From contig CM077647.1 of the NCBI GenBank assembly GCA_039707465.1, forward strand, positions 178,607,276 through 178,671,275: a stretch of DNA of 64,000 nucleotides, read 5' to 3'. Each line of letters begins with the position of its first letter. The first letter of the stretch is position 1. The notes beneath the pieces were generated by a model, which was not told the origin of the DNA, searched no databases, and saw only the letters and a list, made by a program, of their open reading frames with translations. The translations under genes were made by a program, and so were the position numbers. Below, one piece after another: positions 27,901-35,436 of this stretch. This DNA comes from Rhabdophis nuchalis (lineage: Eukaryota; Chordata; Lepidosauria; Squamata; Natricidae).

Positions 27901-30840
27901 TAACTCCGTACAATCCCCCCCTCCTATTTTCCCACAATAGAAAATGCATAGTAGAATAATAGAGTGTGTGGCAGGCCAAGAAAAAATGGCTGCAGGCCTG
28001 ACAATAGCCTGATTAGAACGAGTAAAAATAATCTGCCTTTGCCTCCTTGCAGCAAACAGTCTGTTTCAATTTCAGCACAGCCTGATTAGCGCAAGCAGCT
28101 GATTGTCGGTTGGATTGGAGACTCCGCTTGTTTCAGGCTGTAGGGATTGCCATAGCCCATTTCCGCCTCCGCAGCCCATTTTTGCCCTCTGCGCATTCCA
28201 TTTTCCACCCATTCTAGGCAGCGGGGATTGGAATGGGTGGAAATTGGGGCGCATAGAGGTCGAAAATGGGATGCGGATGCTGAAAATGGGTCCTGCGGAG
28301 ACGGCAATGGCAAATCCCTGCAGCTTGAGAGCTGATGGTTAGGAGGCTGATCTAACTACAGTTGCAAGAAAAAGTATGTGAACCCCTTGGGATTACGTGG
28401 AGTTTTGCATGAATTGGGCATAAAATGTGCTCTGAACTTCATCTAAGTCACAACACTAACATAACACAGTCTGCTTAAAATAATACTACACAAACATTAG
28501 ATGTGGCCATGGTTTAATTGAACATAACATGTAAACCATTCACAGTGCAGGGCGGAAAAAGCATGTGAACCTGTGGACTTAATACCTGGTTGACCCTCCT
28601 TTGGCAGCAATAACCTCAACCAAAAGGTTCCTGTAATAATAATAATAATAATAATAATTTTTAATTTTATATTCCGCTCTCTCTCCCCAAAGGGACTCGA
28701 GGCGGGGCACAGGCAATTAAAAATACAATTAAAACCACAGACAGAATACAAAATTAAAAATGAATTAAATTAATCCTGCGCTAAAAACCCATAATCTAAA
28801 ACTACCCCTAAAACCCCTAACCTTAAAAGAGACTACCCAAGGCCGGCCAGGCGAAAAAGATGTGTCTTTAATTTTAAACGGAAGGAGCGGAGGTCCGTAG
28901 TTGTCCTAATGTCGGGGGGAAGGTCGTTCCAGAGGGCTGGGCCCGCCACAGAGAAGGCCCTTCCCCTGGGCGTTGCCCGCTGACAGAGTCTAGTGGACGG
29001 CACCCGGAGAAGTCCCTCTCTGTGGGAGCGAATCGGCCGTGAGGATGTATGGGGCAGGATCCGATCCCGCAGATAGCTAGGTCCCGAGCCATGGAGCGCT
29101 TTGAAGATGATGACTGACACCTTGAAGCGCACCCGAAAGACGACAGGTAGCCAGTGCAGCTCGCGCAAGAGCGGTGTTACGTGGGTAAACCTAGAGGTTC
29201 CCATTATTGCTCGCGCGGCTGCGTTCTGGACCAACTGAAGCCTCCGGGTGCACCTCAAGGGGAGCCCCATGTAGAGAGAGTTACAATAGTCCAGTCGGGA
29301 TGTCACGAGAGCATGAGTGACTGTGCAAAGGGCGTCCCGATCCAATAGGGGGCGCAACTGGCGTACCAGGCGAACCTGGTAAAACGCCCTCCTGGCCACG
29401 GCTGTCACTGTAGTTGCAGATCAGACCTGCACAACGATCTGGAGTAATTTTGGACCACTCCTCTTCACAAAACTGTTTCAGTGTAGCAATATTCTTGGGA
29501 TGTCTGGTGTGAATCGCTCTCTTAAGGTCATGCCACAGCATTTCAATCGGGTTGAGGTCAGGACTCTGACTGGGCCACTCCAGAAGGCGTATTCTGTGCT
29601 GTTGAAGCCAATTTTTTTTTTTGTTGAATTACTTGTATGCTTTGGGTCATTGTCCTGTTGCATCACCCATCCTCTGCGGAGCTTCAGTTGGCAGACAGAA
29701 GATGGTCGTATGTTTTCCTGCAAAATGTCTTGATAAACTGGAATTCATGTTCCCATCAATGACAACAATCCGTCCAGGCCCTGAGGCAGCAAAGCAGCCC
29801 CAAACCATGATGTTATAATGTTCACCCTGCTTTGGGGGGAGGAGTGCATCTTATAATCTGAAAAATACGGTAAATCGAGTTGATTGAAATCACTAGTAAA
29901 AAGACTTGATTTAAAATCGACTCGATTGAAATCATGATTTTTTAAGAGCAACTGTCATCTCTGACCTACAGCAGCTCTTCCTCTGACCCGCTGCGAACTC
30001 GCTGACAGGCCCGATACTGCAGAATAGACACGTTCGATTTCATGCTGAATAAACTGAAGTATGAATGTATCTTACACAGAAAACTACCTTGAGATAGATT
30101 TTTTTTAAATCCAAAAGCATTTTATTAAAATAAAATTGATTTTAAAAAAAATGTACAATTTACATTTTTAAAACTTCCCATTTTTCTTTTTAAAAATCAT
30201 TGTTTTTTTTAATCCACCCGGCATGCAAGCCCAGATCAGTTGATTTTGGGTTTTAAAAAAAAAAGTTTGAAAGCCGATTCAACGCCGATCCAAGAATTTG
30301 TCCATTTTCCTGAGCTTTCCAATCGACTGGCATTCCTTGACGTACGACTGCTGGAGCAAAGCTCTTTTTTTTAACCCGCGACTCGCTTAGCGACAGGAAA
30401 TTTTGGGCTCCTTTTGCGGCCGGCCGTTGAGGACCAACTCACCCTGATAAACCTCCTCAGATCAATTTTTTCCCCCCCAGAAACCTCGGCGAGTCAAAAT
30501 GTCGTGTTTTGACCCCTATTGGGTTCTTTGAATTGAAAACGATGAAAGTTTCAGATTAGCTTCAGGGTGTTAGAACCCAAAGCAAGATTTTTTAAATAAA
30601 AAAAGTGATAAAAGTCGTAGCGACGAAGATCATCGCCAAAATTCGCAGCCTTTTTTTTTTTTTTTTTGAGATGCTGAATTTTTTTTCACATTTTAAAAAA
30701 ACCTCCCATTTTCTATAGTTTTTAAACGCTTCTTATTTATTTATTTTTTTAAAGAAAATATACCTCTTTTTATTAACCTGTTTCCTTCTTCTCTTCACAG
30801 GGGCCGGGCCAGATCGACCTCATGGTATTCCCCTTACTAA
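8656..30840 (+). CDS. PABPN1: PABPN1 gene, nuclear poly(A)-binding protein 1, complete seven-exon CDS
   Basis: Nuclear poly(A)-binding protein that coats growing poly(A) tails, stimulates poly(A) polymerase together with CPSF and sets tail length. Exons: 8656-9075, 13929-14043, 22606-22673, 22775-22881, 23780-23867, 27120-27274 and 30801-30840. They sum to 993 bp, or 330 residues plus stop. Order: Gly-rich and acidic N-terminal region (1-140); coiled-coil helix starting [19 protein letters not shown] (about 142-175); one RRM (about 192-275) with RNP2 SIYVGN at 196-201 and RNP1 KGFAYIEF at 236-243; Arg-rich C-terminus (267-330) ending in the invariant WYSPY. Everything after residue 140 is nearly identical to the mammalian protein. 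The N-terminus differs: it has polyglycine, polyglutamate and polyserine runs but no polyalanine. The chosen ATG has G at -3 and +4. Confidence 0.97.
9085..10680. repeat. polypurine intron-1 tract with degenerate tandem repeats
   Basis: About 1.6 kb of almost pure A/G on the plus strand. It is built from diverged copies, roughly 90-110 bp, of GGAAGGAAGGAAATAATCT, AAAAAGAGGAAAGATTTAAG and AAAAAGGAAAAATGAGG. It starts right after the exon 1 donor. Confidence 0.9.
10681..11225. other. PABPN1 intron 1, no recognised element
   Basis: Only a short (GT)n at about 10789-10806, a T run, and G-rich stretches at about 10930-11000. No exon seen. Confidence 0.4.
11226..12115. repeat. tetranucleotide microsatellite, (TATC)n grading into (CATC)n
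   Basis: Nearly 900 bp of TATC/TGTC variants, with a purer CATC block at about 11980-12065 and pure TATC at 12066-12112. Polymorphism is expected. Confidence 0.95.
12301..12682. mobile_element. MITE family A, copy 1
   Basis: Terminal inverted repeats ACAGGTAAATCTCGACTTAT and its partner GTAAGTCGAGAGACCTAACT. The interior has the family signature TTGTTAAGCGAATCTGGCTT, GGTCGCAAAAGGGG and TTTTCAGTGCCGTCGTAACT. This is the most abundant small DNA element in the window. It has no coding capacity and its superfamily was not determined. Confidence 0.8.
12690..13451. mobile_element. MITE family A, copy 2, interrupted by an L2 insertion
   Basis: The left part (12690-12861, ending in a poly-C run and GGACAGCACAAC) and right part (13301-13451, ending AAGGACTACCTG) together make one family A copy. 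The L2 at 12862-13300 splits it. Confidence 0.72.
12862..13300 (-). mobile_element. L2 LINE 3' fragment
   Basis: On the minus strand it encodes the L2 C-terminus ([20 protein letters not shown], then [15 protein letters not shown]). The 3' UTR GCGCCGCCCTGGGTCC and an A/T tail follow. It is 5' truncated. Confidence 0.88.
13471..13836. mobile_element. MITE family A, copy 3
   Basis: Best-preserved termini of the family: AGGTAGTCCTTGATTTACGA on the left and GTCGTAAGTCGAGGACTACC on the right, about 21 bp of imperfect inverted repeat. It ends about 90 bp before PABPN1 exon 2. Confidence 0.85.
13929..14043 (+). CDS. PABPN1: PABPN1 exon 2
   Basis: Acceptor CCTCTCCAG|GAGCTG; donor AACG|GTGAGG. Encodes [20 protein letters not shown], then [18 protein letters not shown], the coiled-coil segment that stimulates poly(A) polymerase. 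The exon ends one base into the next codon (phase 1). Confidence 0.97.
14206..14833. mobile_element. hAT-like non-autonomous element with internal minisatellite
   Basis: Termini TAGGGGTTGGCAACCT and AGGTTGCCGACCCCTG are 16-bp inverted repeats. An 8-bp target duplication, GTCTAGTG, flanks it at 14198-14205 and 14834-14841. From 14220 to 14680 the interior is about 11 copies of a roughly 40-bp unit with GGCTCTGGAGC(C/T)GCATGTGG and CTCTTTCATCCC. Confidence 0.88.
14842..15260 (+). mobile_element. tRNA-related SINE with tandemly expanded middle
   Basis: The head GGTCTAGTGGTTAAGGCACC overlaps the hAT target site. A repeated unit, TTTGGGCCAATCACCAGG plus GAGTTCTAGTCC, follows in about five copies. 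The tail CCCACCTCACAGGGGTGTTG is MIR/CORE-like. The same SINE is expanded far more at 45585-46850. Confidence 0.7.
15408..15758. mobile_element. hAT-like non-autonomous element
   Basis: Left terminus CAGTGATGGCGAACCTATGG; right end GCCATAGGCCAATCACGG is its diverged inverted counterpart. The interior has paired GGCTTCAGGAAAGGTCCTG-type stem sequences. No transposase. Confidence 0.7.
15759..15860. repeat. (TAGG)n-(TAGA)n microsatellite
   Basis: TAGG repeats followed by about 20 TAGA repeats, directly abutting the hAT terminus. Confidence 0.95.
15889..16251. mobile_element. MITE family B (TATTTTTyrGArTATAAGAC termini)
   Basis: Left end ACCATATTTTTTGGAATATA; right end GTCTTAAGAGTCTGAAAAAT. The interior carries two diverged, mutually similar blocks around CCTTCCC(T)CAACCCCCAG. 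Related copies are at 25660-26112, 25322 and 27460. Confidence 0.65.
16440..16643. repeat. near-perfect palindrome, 100-bp arms, 4-nt spacer
   Basis: Arms 16440-16539 and 16544-16643 are reverse complements with about one mismatch, separated by TTCT. Each arm, read outward, carries CTGATGA, then GACAAG/CTTGTC that can pair, then GAAAC. That is the hammerhead-like signature of Penelope-type elements, with one extra base at the foot of stem II. It is therefore probably two Penelope-like ends joined head to head. Confidence 0.9.
16644..17039. other. PABPN1 intron 2, nothing recognised
   Basis: A short (AC)n at about 16675-16697 and a TAGG run at 17030. Otherwise unrecognised. Confidence 0.4.
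17040..17232 (-). mobile_element. Sauria-type SINE, 5' truncated
   Basis: Reverse complement of the SINE body at 1206: GGTAAAGGTTCCCCTTGCAC, TCTAGGGGGCGGT, CTGTCCGAAGACATCTC and CCACCAAAGGTGGTTCCTAT. The tRNA-like head is missing. Confidence 0.9.
17343..17425 (-). mobile_element. L2 LINE 3' tail
   Basis: (TTTA)n followed by GGATTTATTGACCGCCCCCT and GACTCGGGGCGGTGTACAAG, the L2 3' UTR in reverse. The same 3' tail, essentially base for base, occurs at 24950. Confidence 0.8.
17592..18170 (-). mobile_element. RTE-BovB LINE 3' fragment with 11-bp target duplication
   Basis: The minus strand encodes the BovB C-terminus ([19 protein letters not shown], then [13 protein letters not shown] and [12 protein letters not shown]). 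The plus strand shows its GACTCATTGCGACCCCATGG signature. GGTGCTTTGGG at 17581-17591 is repeated at 18171-18181, and the interrupted CR1 continues exactly across it. Confidence 0.93.
18430..18710 (-). mobile_element. L2 LINE 3' fragment
   Basis: (ATA)n tail, then CCCCGAAGGGACTCGAGGCG (reverse 3' UTR) and the end of the coding region (GGAAGGAGCGGAGGTCCGTG in reverse). It is inserted in the CR1 copy. Confidence 0.85.
19014..19733 (-). mobile_element. L2 LINE 3' fragment, about 720 bp
   Basis: Encodes [20 protein letters not shown], then [20 protein letters not shown] and the [14 protein letters not shown]-terminus. The 3' UTR and a TTTA-rich tail follow. It is inserted in the Penelope-like copy. 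Confidence 0.9.
20456..21070 (-). mobile_element. L2 LINE 3' fragment, about 615 bp
   Basis: Encodes [20 protein letters not shown] through ALKTHLF, then the 3' UTR GTACACCGCCCTGAGTCCCG. It is inserted in the Penelope-like RT region. Confidence 0.9.
21375..22530 (+). mobile_element. Penelope-like element, right (plus-strand) copy
   Basis: Plus-strand frames read [27 protein letters not shown], then [20 protein letters not shown] and [19 protein letters not shown], all Penelope-like RT and linker sequence. The UTR at 22270-22530 matches the left copy in reverse. Most of the GIY-YIG endonuclease is missing. A CR1 3' end (about 21675-21730, ending GGTCCCTTCCGACTG) is inserted in it. Confidence 0.8.
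22606..22673 (+). CDS. PABPN1: PABPN1 exon 3
   Basis: Acceptor CTCTCTAG|CTGGCC after a pyrimidine-rich (CT)n tract; donor GGAAAT|GTGAGT. Encodes [20 protein letters not shown] and GN, the start of the RRM with RNP2. Ends in phase 0. Confidence 0.97.
22775..22881 (+). CDS. PABPN1: PABPN1 exon 4
   Basis: Acceptor CATTTCAG|GTAGAT; donor AAGGG|GTGAGT. Encodes [20 protein letters not shown] and [16 protein letters not shown]. The intron before it is only 101 bp. Confidence 0.97.
22930..23105 (-). mobile_element. Penelope-like element fragment
   Basis: The minus strand reads [18 protein letters not shown], then LSTEGEG, matching the end of the Penelope-like endonuclease domain. This part is incomplete in the two larger copies. 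Confidence 0.65.
23335..23712. mobile_element. MITE family A copy
   Basis: Interior blocks CCATTTGAAGTTGCGACAG, GTTTATGACGGTTGTCATAT and GCGAGCAAGGTCGTCAAATG. The right terminus is GTCGTAAGTCGAGGACTGGC. The left terminus is eroded. It lies 68 bp before exon 5. Confidence 0.7.
23780..23867 (+). CDS. PABPN1: PABPN1 exon 5
   Basis: Acceptor TTCTCAAG|GTTCGC; donor ATCAAG|GTGGGT. Encodes the RNP1-containing [20 protein letters not shown], then SLFRGRQIK, completing the RRM beta sheet. Confidence 0.97.
23881..24955. repeat. (CT)n, (CCCT)n and (TTTA)n microsatellites in intron 5
   Basis: CCCT/CT runs at 23885-23970, 24355-24396, 24559-24600 and 24837-24859. A (TTTA)n of about 100 bp at 24862-24952 forms the tail of the adjacent reversed L2. 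The three (CT)n runs sit in roughly 230-bp tandem segments that share GGAAATNTCTCCTT and CTGATATTTCTT. Confidence 0.85.
24950..25180 (-). mobile_element. L2 LINE with internal deletion
   Basis: The L2 3' UTR is joined directly, at about 25005, to coding sequence that normally lies about 0.6 kb further 5' ([20 protein letters not shown] on the minus strand). The C-terminal coding region between them is missing. Confidence 0.8.
25215..26112. mobile_element. composite interspersed repeat containing MITE family B
   Basis: The block at 25225-25470 (CTTCATTGGCCACGTGAAAC, GGACTCCTGCAAACAG, TACCATATTTTTCAGAGTAT) recurs at 27380-27590. From 25660 to 26112 lies a fuller family B copy with ends TACTGTATTTTTCGGCGTAT and TATAGTCCGCAAAATACGGT. 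Confidence 0.65.
26300..27065 (-). mobile_element. L2 LINE 3' fragment ending 55 bp before exon 6
   Basis: The minus strand encodes [19 protein letters not shown] through the L2 C-terminus. The 3' UTR CTGGGTCCTTTTTTTAGG and an A/T tail follow. The 5' truncation point is close to the exon 6 polypyrimidine tract. Confidence 0.9.
27120..27274 (+). CDS. PABPN1: PABPN1 exon 6
   Basis: Acceptor GTTTTTAG|GTGATT; donor TACAG|GTCTGA. Encodes [20 protein letters not shown] and the Arg/Gly/Tyr/Ser-rich domain to PPRGRAY. This region carries the arginines that are dimethylated in mammals, and nuclear-import and self-association functions. Confidence 0.97.
27370..27960. mobile_element. second copy of the composite repeat seen at 25215
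   Basis: Shares GCTTAAAGCTCTCTTCATTG, AAAGGACTCCTGCAAACAG and TACCGTATTTTTCAGAGTAT with the intron 5 copy. It continues into further unclassified sequence. Confidence 0.55.
28090..28332. repeat. imperfect hairpin, about 110-bp arms
   Basis: The left arm (CAGCTGATTG ... TTCCACCCATTC) and right arm (GAATGGGTGGAAATTGG ... GCTTGAGAGCTG) are diverged reverse complements about the centre near 28212. Both carry GCCATAG/GCAATGG and CCATTT/AAATGG blocks. Probably the interior of a foldback element. Confidence 0.6.
28362..29815 (-). mobile_element. Tc1/mariner DNA transposon, inactive, split by L2
   Basis: The left part (28362-28633) starts AGTTGCAAGAAAAAGTATGT. The right part (29409-29815) encodes, on the minus strand, transposase fragments [29 protein letters not shown] and [19 protein letters not shown]. 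The left flank of a full element is missing after CCCCAAACCATGATG. Frames are interrupted. Confidence 0.88.
28634..29408 (-). mobile_element. L2 LINE 3' fragment inside Tc1
   Basis: (ATA)n tail, 3' UTR, then on the minus strand [20 protein letters not shown] to [13 protein letters not shown]. The Tc1 sequence resumes at ACTGTAGTTGCAGATCAGAC. Confidence 0.9.
29816..30800. other. PABPN1 intron 6, degraded repeats
   Basis: Short MITE B terminus (ATCTGAAAAATACGGTAAAT) at 29853-29876, then A/T-rich sequence. A small MITE A remnant lies near 30365-30445 (ACTCGCTTAGCGAC). Nothing else recognised. Confidence 0.45.
30801..30840 (+). CDS. PABPN1: PABPN1 exon 7, C-terminus and stop
   Basis: Acceptor CTCTTCACAG|GGGCC. 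Encodes [13 protein letters not shown] and TAA at 30838-30840. The WYSPY end is part of the PY-type nuclear localisation signal read by transportin in mammals. Confidence 0.97.
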
Positions 30841-32085
30841 AAACAAAACAAAACAAAAAAAAAGTGGTTTTTTAGGAAGGAGGAAAAAAAAAAGAAAAAA
30901 AAATGAAGATTGTTACCATGATGGAAAAAAAAAATTATATATATATATATATATACTGTTGGTGGGAGGAGGATGTTTCTAAACACTGCAGAGAAAAAGA
31001 TGGAGGGAGGGGAGAAAGAAAGGAAAAGAAAGAAAAAAAAATTGTGGGGCAGCTGAGCTGTTGTTATAACACCTGGTAGTATTGTCGAGAGAGTGAAGTT
31101 TCCCTCTCTACCCTTCCTTCCCTTTGGCAGATTTTTTTGGGTGGGGGGTGGGAATTCTTCCTCTGTGTTTTTAGGAGTGGGGGGGGGCAATGCTGGGGAG
31201 GGCGTCCCCATCCCCTCCGAAATTCTGTGACTCTTTTGTTTCTCTTTCGTTGCTCCATTGTGTGTCTCCGTTTGGGCATTTATTTCCCTGCTTGAATCCC
31301 GCTGCCTTTTCGTTGCTTTGCCCTATCCTTCCTTCCTTCCTTCCTTCCTTCCTTCCTTCCTCCCAGACTAGCCAGGAAGAAGCTGGCATTCGTGGCTTCG
31401 TCGCTACCATTTTTTTCCAGACGTCCCCTCGCCCGACTTAGGTTTCCGACCCGGGGACATCCTCAAATGCCCCATCCCGTTCTGGCTGAAGGTTGCAGAA
31501 GGGATCCATCCCTCCCTCTCTTACTCTCCATCACCCTTTTGCTCCAATCTCGGAATTTTGTTCTGTACCCGAATGCATGGTTCTTTAAAAAAAAAAAAAA
31601 AAAAAAAAAGACTGATTCCTGTTTAAGAAACGGTCCGTCCTTCCTTCCCTTCCTTCCCTCCCATTCGGTGCCCACCATACAGGTTGTAGGTGTTTCCCGT
31701 GCGCGCCCCCCCCCCCCATTTTTTTCTTCCCACGTGTGTCTCTCTTCTAGGGGGGGTTGTTATATGCCTTGTTTGAGTGTCTTTATCTTTACAGATTCCT
31801 TTATTTTTTAGCCTGAAGAAATTCACCGCAACCTGATGCTGTAGAGAACCAGGGGCAGGGTGGGGGGGTAAAAAAAATAAAAAATAAAAAAATAAAAGAC
31901 CACCCAAGAGGGGCTTTTTTGGGGGGGGTGTTTTTTTAAAAAAAAATTAAAAAAAGAAAAAAAAAAGAGGGAGAAAAAATATTCCAGGTCAGAGGGGAGG
32001 GTAAAACAGAGGAAGAAGCAGAATGTTATAAGGGTGGGGAAAAAAATAAAAAAAATAATAAAGATGTTTTTGGAAGAAACGAGTG
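30841..32085 (+). other. PABPN1: PABPN1 3' UTR (proposed)
   Basis: A/T- and purine-rich sequence with long A and G runs and an (AT)n at 30937-30955. The end is placed at the AATAAA pair near 32.05 kb, followed by a GT-rich downstream element (GAGTGTGAGATGTGTGAG). Earlier AATAAA-like words in the A-rich stretch at 31870-31900 could serve as proximal sites. Confidence 0.6.
32045..32062 (+). promoter_or_regulatory. PABPN1: poly(A) signals of PABPN1
   Basis: Two canonical AATAAA hexamers at 32045-32050 and 32057-32062, with a GT-rich stretch 20-45 bp downstream. This is the expected layout for cleavage at about 32075-32085. Confidence 0.7.
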
Positions 32086-32144
32086 TGAGATGTGTGAGAT
32101 TTGTCCGCCGATGCCATAAGGGGGGGGAGTTATATTTCCATACA

Positions 32145-32540
32145 GGTGGTCCTCAACTTCACGACAGTTCACTTAGCGACCGTTCAAAGTTACAGCAGCG
32201 CCAAAAAAAATGGCTTCCTCTCTATTTTTCTCACCGACCGTTGCAGCGTCCCCAGCTTGCTCAGGCGATCAGAATTCAAACGCTTGGCGACCGACTCATT
32301 TATGATGGTTGCCATGGCCTGGAATAGGTAGAAAACGGGGGGGGGGGGGTGTTAGGGGGAGGTTTCCCGATCTGACAAAATGTTAACAGGGAGGGGGAAA
32401 CCAGATTCACTTCACAACCGTCTTGTTTGCTTAACGACTTGAAGCGATTCACTTCACGACCCTGGCAAGAAAGGTCGTGGAACGGGGGCAGTGAAGTTCA
32501 CAACCAAAAGCATGAACTGGTGGTTGTTGAGTGAAGCTTA
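32145..32540. mobile_element. MITE family A copy
   Basis: ACAGGTGGTCCTCAACTTCA at the left. CAGTTCACTTAGCGACCG, ACAAAATGTTAACAGGGAGG and GGCAAGAAAGGTCGTGG follow inside. The right half is diverged. Confidence 0.7.
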
Positions 32541-33655
32541 CTCTTGGGACATACCCAAGGTCAGTCCCAGGGAGGGAATTAAGACCCAGGGGGAAGAGCG
32601 GTCACTACCTGCTGGGAGAGCTCTGCGCCCAAAGGACACGTCTGCAGATTCAAAGGAATCTAAACGATAATGTCGGATAAAGGGGGTCGGAGACATCAAA
32701 AGGTATTCCCTCAGAGGGAGCAGGGCAGAAATTGAGAAGGATGATGACCGCTCCGTGGAAAGAGGGAATTGACCTTCGGAAGGAAAGTTGGATCCAGGCG
32801 TAGGAACACTCTTACCTTTGTGAGACTGACAGATCGTCCTTAGACGTGAGGGCCCCCAACTCAGAAGTGCGATGGGCAGATGAAGAAGGCAGCCTTCAGA
32901 GATAGGAATCTTGTGGCCCAGCAGGGACTGTGGCTGAGCTGCTGATGGACTCCGATAGCAAGGCACAATCTTGAGTCTGCCCCGGGAGCTGAGGAAGACC
33001 CAGGGCGGGGGGGGGGGGTGTTCGGACTCAGAGCAGGGACCAGAGACGCTGGTTGGCCACCAGGAGGTGCCTGAGTCATGAGGCAGTGGGTAGGATCAAA
33101 GGCGGTTTGTCCATGACGCAAGAGAGAAGAGCTGAGAGGCTAAGGCAGCAACTCCGTAGGCAGGCTCACAGATGGTGATTAAGCACCCAGATGGTTGTTG
33201 ATTGGCCCCTCCTAAGAGCTTATAGGTGAGGCGATGGGAGGGGACATTTGCAGGAAACAACCGTTTGGAAAAGAGCCATGAATGTCTGTCTGAATTCAAG
33301 CCCGTGCCTGTTCTGTGAAGGAGTTTTGAATATCAAAAGCTTGTGACGTGAGTTGTCTGGGCTTTCAGCCAAAGGACTTGTTATCTTGTTGATTAACAGT
33401 GGCCAACAGCCAAGCCTTGTCTATTCAGAGGCTGCGGACAGAACAGGAATCGGAGGTGGACCGTCCGCAATGGTTCAAAGGGGGTTCCTGTCAGAGCCCT
33501 TAAAACGAGGGGCACATCCCAAGTGGGGAAACCTATGCGGGGGCGAAGATTTGCGGTTCCCTTCAGGAACCTCTTGACCAGAGGTAGGTGGGAAAGAGGA
33601 GGAAGGTTATAAATTTGGCTAATCCTTGAAATGGATTTTTGCATCAATTCCGTAA
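32541..33655. other. intergenic, nothing recognised
   Basis: Moderate GC, no exon or known element identified. A poly-G run lies at 33008-33018. Confidence 0.4.
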
Positions 33656-34068
33656 TTGTGTGTGTATTTTAGCTTAACAATTAAAACTCTAAATGACTTG
33701 TTATATTGGGTGCAGGATAGCATCTTTTCAAACATCCCCAGCAATAAACCCAGGCAATCCACAATTTACAACCACAACTATCTTAACAAAATAAAATTAA
33801 ATGTAGAGAAAAGTCAAGTCTTAAAAATGCAAAACTACACATATAAACTGGGTAAAACCAGGCTTAATAGTGGTCACTATAAGAGGGATCTTGGGAGTCT
33901 TAGTAGACAACCTGCTAAATGTGAGCCATCAGTGTGCAGCGGCAGCCAAAAAAGCCAACACAATCCTAAATCGCATCAACAGAGGGATACAATCGAGATC
34001 AAGGGAGTTACTAATACCACTCTTTAAAGCCTTAGTAAGGCCACACTTAGAATCCTGCATCCAGTTTT

Positions 34069-34928
34069 ATACAATAGGAGAGTTGGAAGGGACCTTGTAG
34101 GTCATCTAGTCCAACTCCCTGCCTAGGCAGGAAGCCTTATACCATTTTAGACAAATGGCTATCCAACATCTTAAAGACATGCAGTGTTGGGGCATTCACA
34201 ACTTCTGGAGGCAACTTCTGTTCCACTGATTAATTGTTCTCACTGTCAGGAAATTTCTCCTCGGTTCTAAGTTGCTTCTTTCCTTGATTAGTTTCCACCC
34301 ATTGCTTCTTGTTCTGCCCTCAGGTGCCTTGGAGAATAGCTTGACTCCCTCTTCTTTGTGGCAGCCCCTGAGATATTGGAAGACTGCTATCATGTCTCCC
34401 CTGGTCCTTCTTTTTATTAAACTAGACATACCCAGTTCCTGCAACCGTTCTTGATATGTTTTAGCCTCCAGTCCCCTAATCATCTTGGTTGCTCTTCTCT
34501 GCACTCTTTCTAGAGCCTCCACATCTTTTCTACTTATTGTGATGACCAAAACTGGATGCCGTATTCCAAGTGTGGCCTTACCGAGGCCTTATAAAGTGGT
34601 ATTAACCCTTCACGTGATCTTGATTCTCTCCCTCTGTTGATGCAGCCTAGAACTGTGTTGGCTTTTTTGGCAGCTGCTGCCCACGGCTGGCTCCTATTTA
34701 AATGGTTGTCTACTAGGACTCCAAGATCCCTTTCACAGTTACTGCTATTGAGCAAGGTCCCACCTATCCTGTACCTGTGCATTTCATTTATATTGCTTAA
34801 ATGTAGAACCTGACTCTTTTTGCCCTGGAATTTCATTTTATTAGATAGTGCCCCATGTTCAAGCTTGTCAAGATCCTTCTGTATCTTCAGCCTATCTTCT
34901 GGAGGGTTGGCTATTCCTGTTTTGGTCA
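34069..34928 (-). mobile_element. CR1 LINE (minus), nested
   Basis: Minus-strand translation: KIQKDLDKLEHGALSNKMKF, NCERDLGVLVDNHLNRSQP, then [20 protein letters not shown] to the 3' end CCTACAAGGTCCCTTCCAAC. It is 5' truncated. GTTTT is present at both junctions, suggesting a short target duplication. Confidence 0.88.
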
Positions 34929-35312
34929 CCATACTATAAAAAAAGATGTTGAGAGTGCAGGGAAGAGCAACCAGGATGAGGAGGGGACTGGAGGCTAAAA
35001 CACACGATGAACGGTTGCAGGAACTGGGCCTGGCTAGTCTAGTGAGGAGAAGGACCAGGGGAGACATGAGAGCAGTCTTCCAATATTTGACGGGCTGCCC
35101 CAAAGAGGAGGGGGGGGGGGTCAAGCTATTTTCCAAAGCACCCAAAGGTCAGACAAGGAATAATGGCTGGATCAAGGAGAGATTCAACCTGGAAATGAGG
35201 AACTTTTTGACCGAACAATCCCCCCATTGGAACAGAAGTTGCCTTCGGAAGTTGTGGGAGCGTCATCGCTGGAGGCTTTCTAAGAACAGACTTCGCAGAA
35301 ATGGTGTAGGAC

Positions 35313-35436
35313 GGGGGTGTCAAACTCGCGGCCTGCGGGCCAGATGTGCTTGTTCATCCCTCCCCCCGGTTTAGTGAAGGGGGGAGGGGCAAAAGTCCCG
35401 ATACGTCACGTGACGCTGCACATTTGACACCCCCTG
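35313..35436. mobile_element. hAT-like MITE inside CR1
   Basis: Termini GGGGGTGTCAAACTCGCGGC and ATTTGACACCCCCTG. The flanks GTGTAGGA and GTGTAAGG look like a mutated 8-bp target duplication within the CR1 3' UTR. Confidence 0.75.
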
